From contig CALFEM010000212.1 of NCBI GenBank assembly GCA_937950105.1, positions 1 to 7,030 on the forward strand: a stretch of 7,030 bases of DNA. The letters are read 5' to 3'. The stretch is from an uncultured Alphaproteobacteria bacterium. GTDB taxonomy: Bacteria; Pseudomonadota; Alphaproteobacteria; Rhizobiales; Hyphomicrobiaceae. Position 1 is the first letter of the stretch. The number at the start of each line of letters is the position of its first letter. Below, one piece after another: positions 5,768-7,030 of the stretch. Both the position numbers and the translations under genes were made by a program. The notes below the pieces were generated by a model. It made no database searches, was not told the origin of the DNA, and saw only the letters and a list, made by a program, of their open reading frames with translations.

Positions 5768-7030
5768 ATGCTGCAATTCAGCCGATGGAAGATCATCGCG
5801 ATCGTGCTGACGTGCGTCGTCGGCATCGTGTTCGCGTTGCCGAACTTCTTCGCCAAGGAAACGGTCGCGAGCTGGCCGTCGTTCGTGCCGAAGAAGCAGC
5901 TCGCACTCGGCCTCGATCTCAAGGGCGGCGCGCACCTGCTGCTGCAGATGGATCAGAACGAACTGCGCAAGGATTGGCTGCAGTCGATCCGCGAGGATGT
6001 GCGCAAGGTTCTGCGTGACGCCAAGATCGGCTTTACCGGTATCGGCGCGGCAGGCAATGCCATACAGGCGACGCTGCTGAAGCCGGAGGAGACCGACAAG
6101 GCCTACGAGGAGCTGAAGAAGCTCGCTCAGCCGATCGGCAATGCCATCCTCGGCACGGCAGGCACCACCATGACAGTGGAGCGCGGGCAGACGCCGGGCA
6201 CGATCCTGGTGCAGCCGACCGAGCAGGCTTTCAACGAGCGGCTTTCCAACGCCGCCGCCGCCGCCGTCGAAACGGTCAGCCGCCGTGTCAACGCGCTCGG
6301 CACGGTCGAGCCGAACATCGTCCGCCAGGGCCGCGACCGCATTCTCGTGCAGGCGCCGGGCTTCGAAGACACCAAGGCGCTGAAGGCCGTCATCGGCTCG
6401 ACCGCCAAGTTGACGTTCCACGACGTGCATCCCTCGATCTCGGCGGCCGAGGCGCAGCAGACGCGCGTGCCGATCGGCTACAAGATCCATCCCTCCGACG
6501 AACCGGACGAGCCGGCCTACCTGTTGCGCGAGGTTCCGGTCGTCCCGGGCGACGATCTGGTCGATGCCCAGCCGGGCTTCGACCAGCGCACCAACGAGCC
6601 GGTCATCTCGTTCCGTTTCAACCAGTCGGGCGCGCGCAAGTTCGGCGCCTTCACCAAGGACAACGTCGGCCGTCCGTTCGCCATCGTGCTCGACAACAAG
6701 GTGCTGTCGGCGCCGGTGATCCGCGAGCCGATCCTCGGCGGCTCGGGTCAGATCTCGGGCAGCTTCTCGGTCGAGAGCGCCAATCATCTCGCCATCCAGC
6801 TGCGCTCCGGCGCACTGCCGACGCCGCTCACCATCGTCGAGGAGCGCACCGTCGGTCCCTCGCTCGGCGCCGACAGCGTCAAGGCGGGCCTCACCGCCGG
6901 CATCATCGGCTCGATCGCGACCATGCTCATGGCGATCACCGCTTACGGCACCTTCGGCGTCTATGCCGTCGTCGGTCTCATCATCAACGGCTTGCTGATC
7001 GTCGGCCTGATGAGCGCGGTCGGTTCGACG
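5768..7030 (+). CDS. secD: protein translocase subunit SecD, 3' end beyond the window
   Basis: SecD, with SecF, forms a proton-driven RND-type membrane partner of SecYEG that pulls exported proteins into the periplasm. The window holds 421 codons with no stop; alphaproteobacterial SecD is usually about 520-540 residues, so roughly the last 100 are missing. Seen in order: first membrane helix (about 9-28), the family motif LGLDLKGG (47-54), the periplasmic head with RRVNALG (172-178) and EP (181-182), LDNKVLSAPVI (308-318), LRSGALP (345-351), then GPSLG (363-367) leading into the second and third membrane helices (about 377-395 and 397-419). A run of five GCC codons (6251-6265) gives a penta-Ala stretch. 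The ATG at 5768 is supported by AAAAGG (5754-5759) eight bases upstream and by the helix position. secF, or a fused secDF end, is expected just beyond the window. Confidence 0.95.
   Translation, partial: MLQFSRWKIIAIVLTCVVGIVFALPNFFAKETVASWPSFVPKKQLALGLDLKGGAHLLLQMDQNELRKDWLQSIREDVRKVLRDAKIGFTGIGAAGNAIQATLLKPEETDKAYEELKKLAQPIGNAILGTAGTTMTVERGQTPGTILVQPTEQAFNERLSNAAAAAVETVSRRVNALGTVEPNIVRQGRDRILVQAPGFEDTKALKAVIGSTAKLTFHDVHPSISAAEAQQTRVPIGYKIHPSDEPDEPAYLLREVPVVPGDDLVDAQPGFDQRTNEPVISFRFNQSGARKFGAFTKDNVGRPFAIVLDNKVLSAPVIREPILGGSGQISGSFSVESANHLAIQLRSGALPTPLTIVEERTVGPSLGADSVKAGLTAGIIGSIATMLMAITAYGTFGVYAVVGLIINGLLIVGLMSAVGST

Noticed and set aside
6251..6265. Five consecutive GCC codons in secD as a microsatellite
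   Set aside because: A penta-alanine run in a helical region of SecD is unremarkable at this GC content, and there is no sign of slippage or frame change.

Overview
The window is GC-rich, densely packed and transcribed entirely on the + strand. It reads as a chromosomal core region of an alphaproteobacterium, most likely in the Hyphomicrobiales/Rhizobiales sphere. The basis is the gene order lpxD-fabZ-lpxA-lpxI-lpxB, the use of LpxI rather than LpxH, and the strong G/C bias at third codon positions. The genus cannot be fixed from this sequence alone.

Layout: positions 1-183 are a leader without a gene I can support. Then come lpxD (184-1245), fabZ (1304-1807), lpxA (1800-2606), lpxI (2617-3936) and lpxB (3929-5164). 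These form one tight transcription unit for the early, Kdo-independent part of lipid A synthesis, with the beta-hydroxyacyl-ACP dehydratase of fatty acid synthesis embedded in it. FabZ and LpxA compete for the same 3-hydroxyacyl-ACP pool. LpxA, LpxD, LpxI and LpxB then carry UDP-GlcNAc (with LpxC, not in the window) to the lipid A disaccharide 1-phosphate. A 166-base gap (5165-5330) follows, with two hairpins and a good promoter candidate. A second envelope module then starts: yajC (5331-5666) and secD (5768 to the window edge, incomplete), which are accessory subunits of the Sec translocon.

The most notable feature is lpxI. It encodes 439 residues, about 150 more than the usual LpxI length of roughly 270-290. 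The extra part is not random: after a complete LpxI with its catalytic DLPxIG motif, and an Ala/Thr/Arg-rich linker, residues 317-431 repeat the C-terminal domain (155-278) in diverged form. The second copy lacks about nine residues exactly where the catalytic aspartate lies. The protein therefore looks like an LpxI with an added, catalytically dead copy of its own C-terminal lobe. A second, smaller point is that LpxA lacks two histidines found in E. coli LpxA, while its catalytic histidine is kept. There are no mobile elements, tRNAs, rRNAs or CRISPR arrays in the window.
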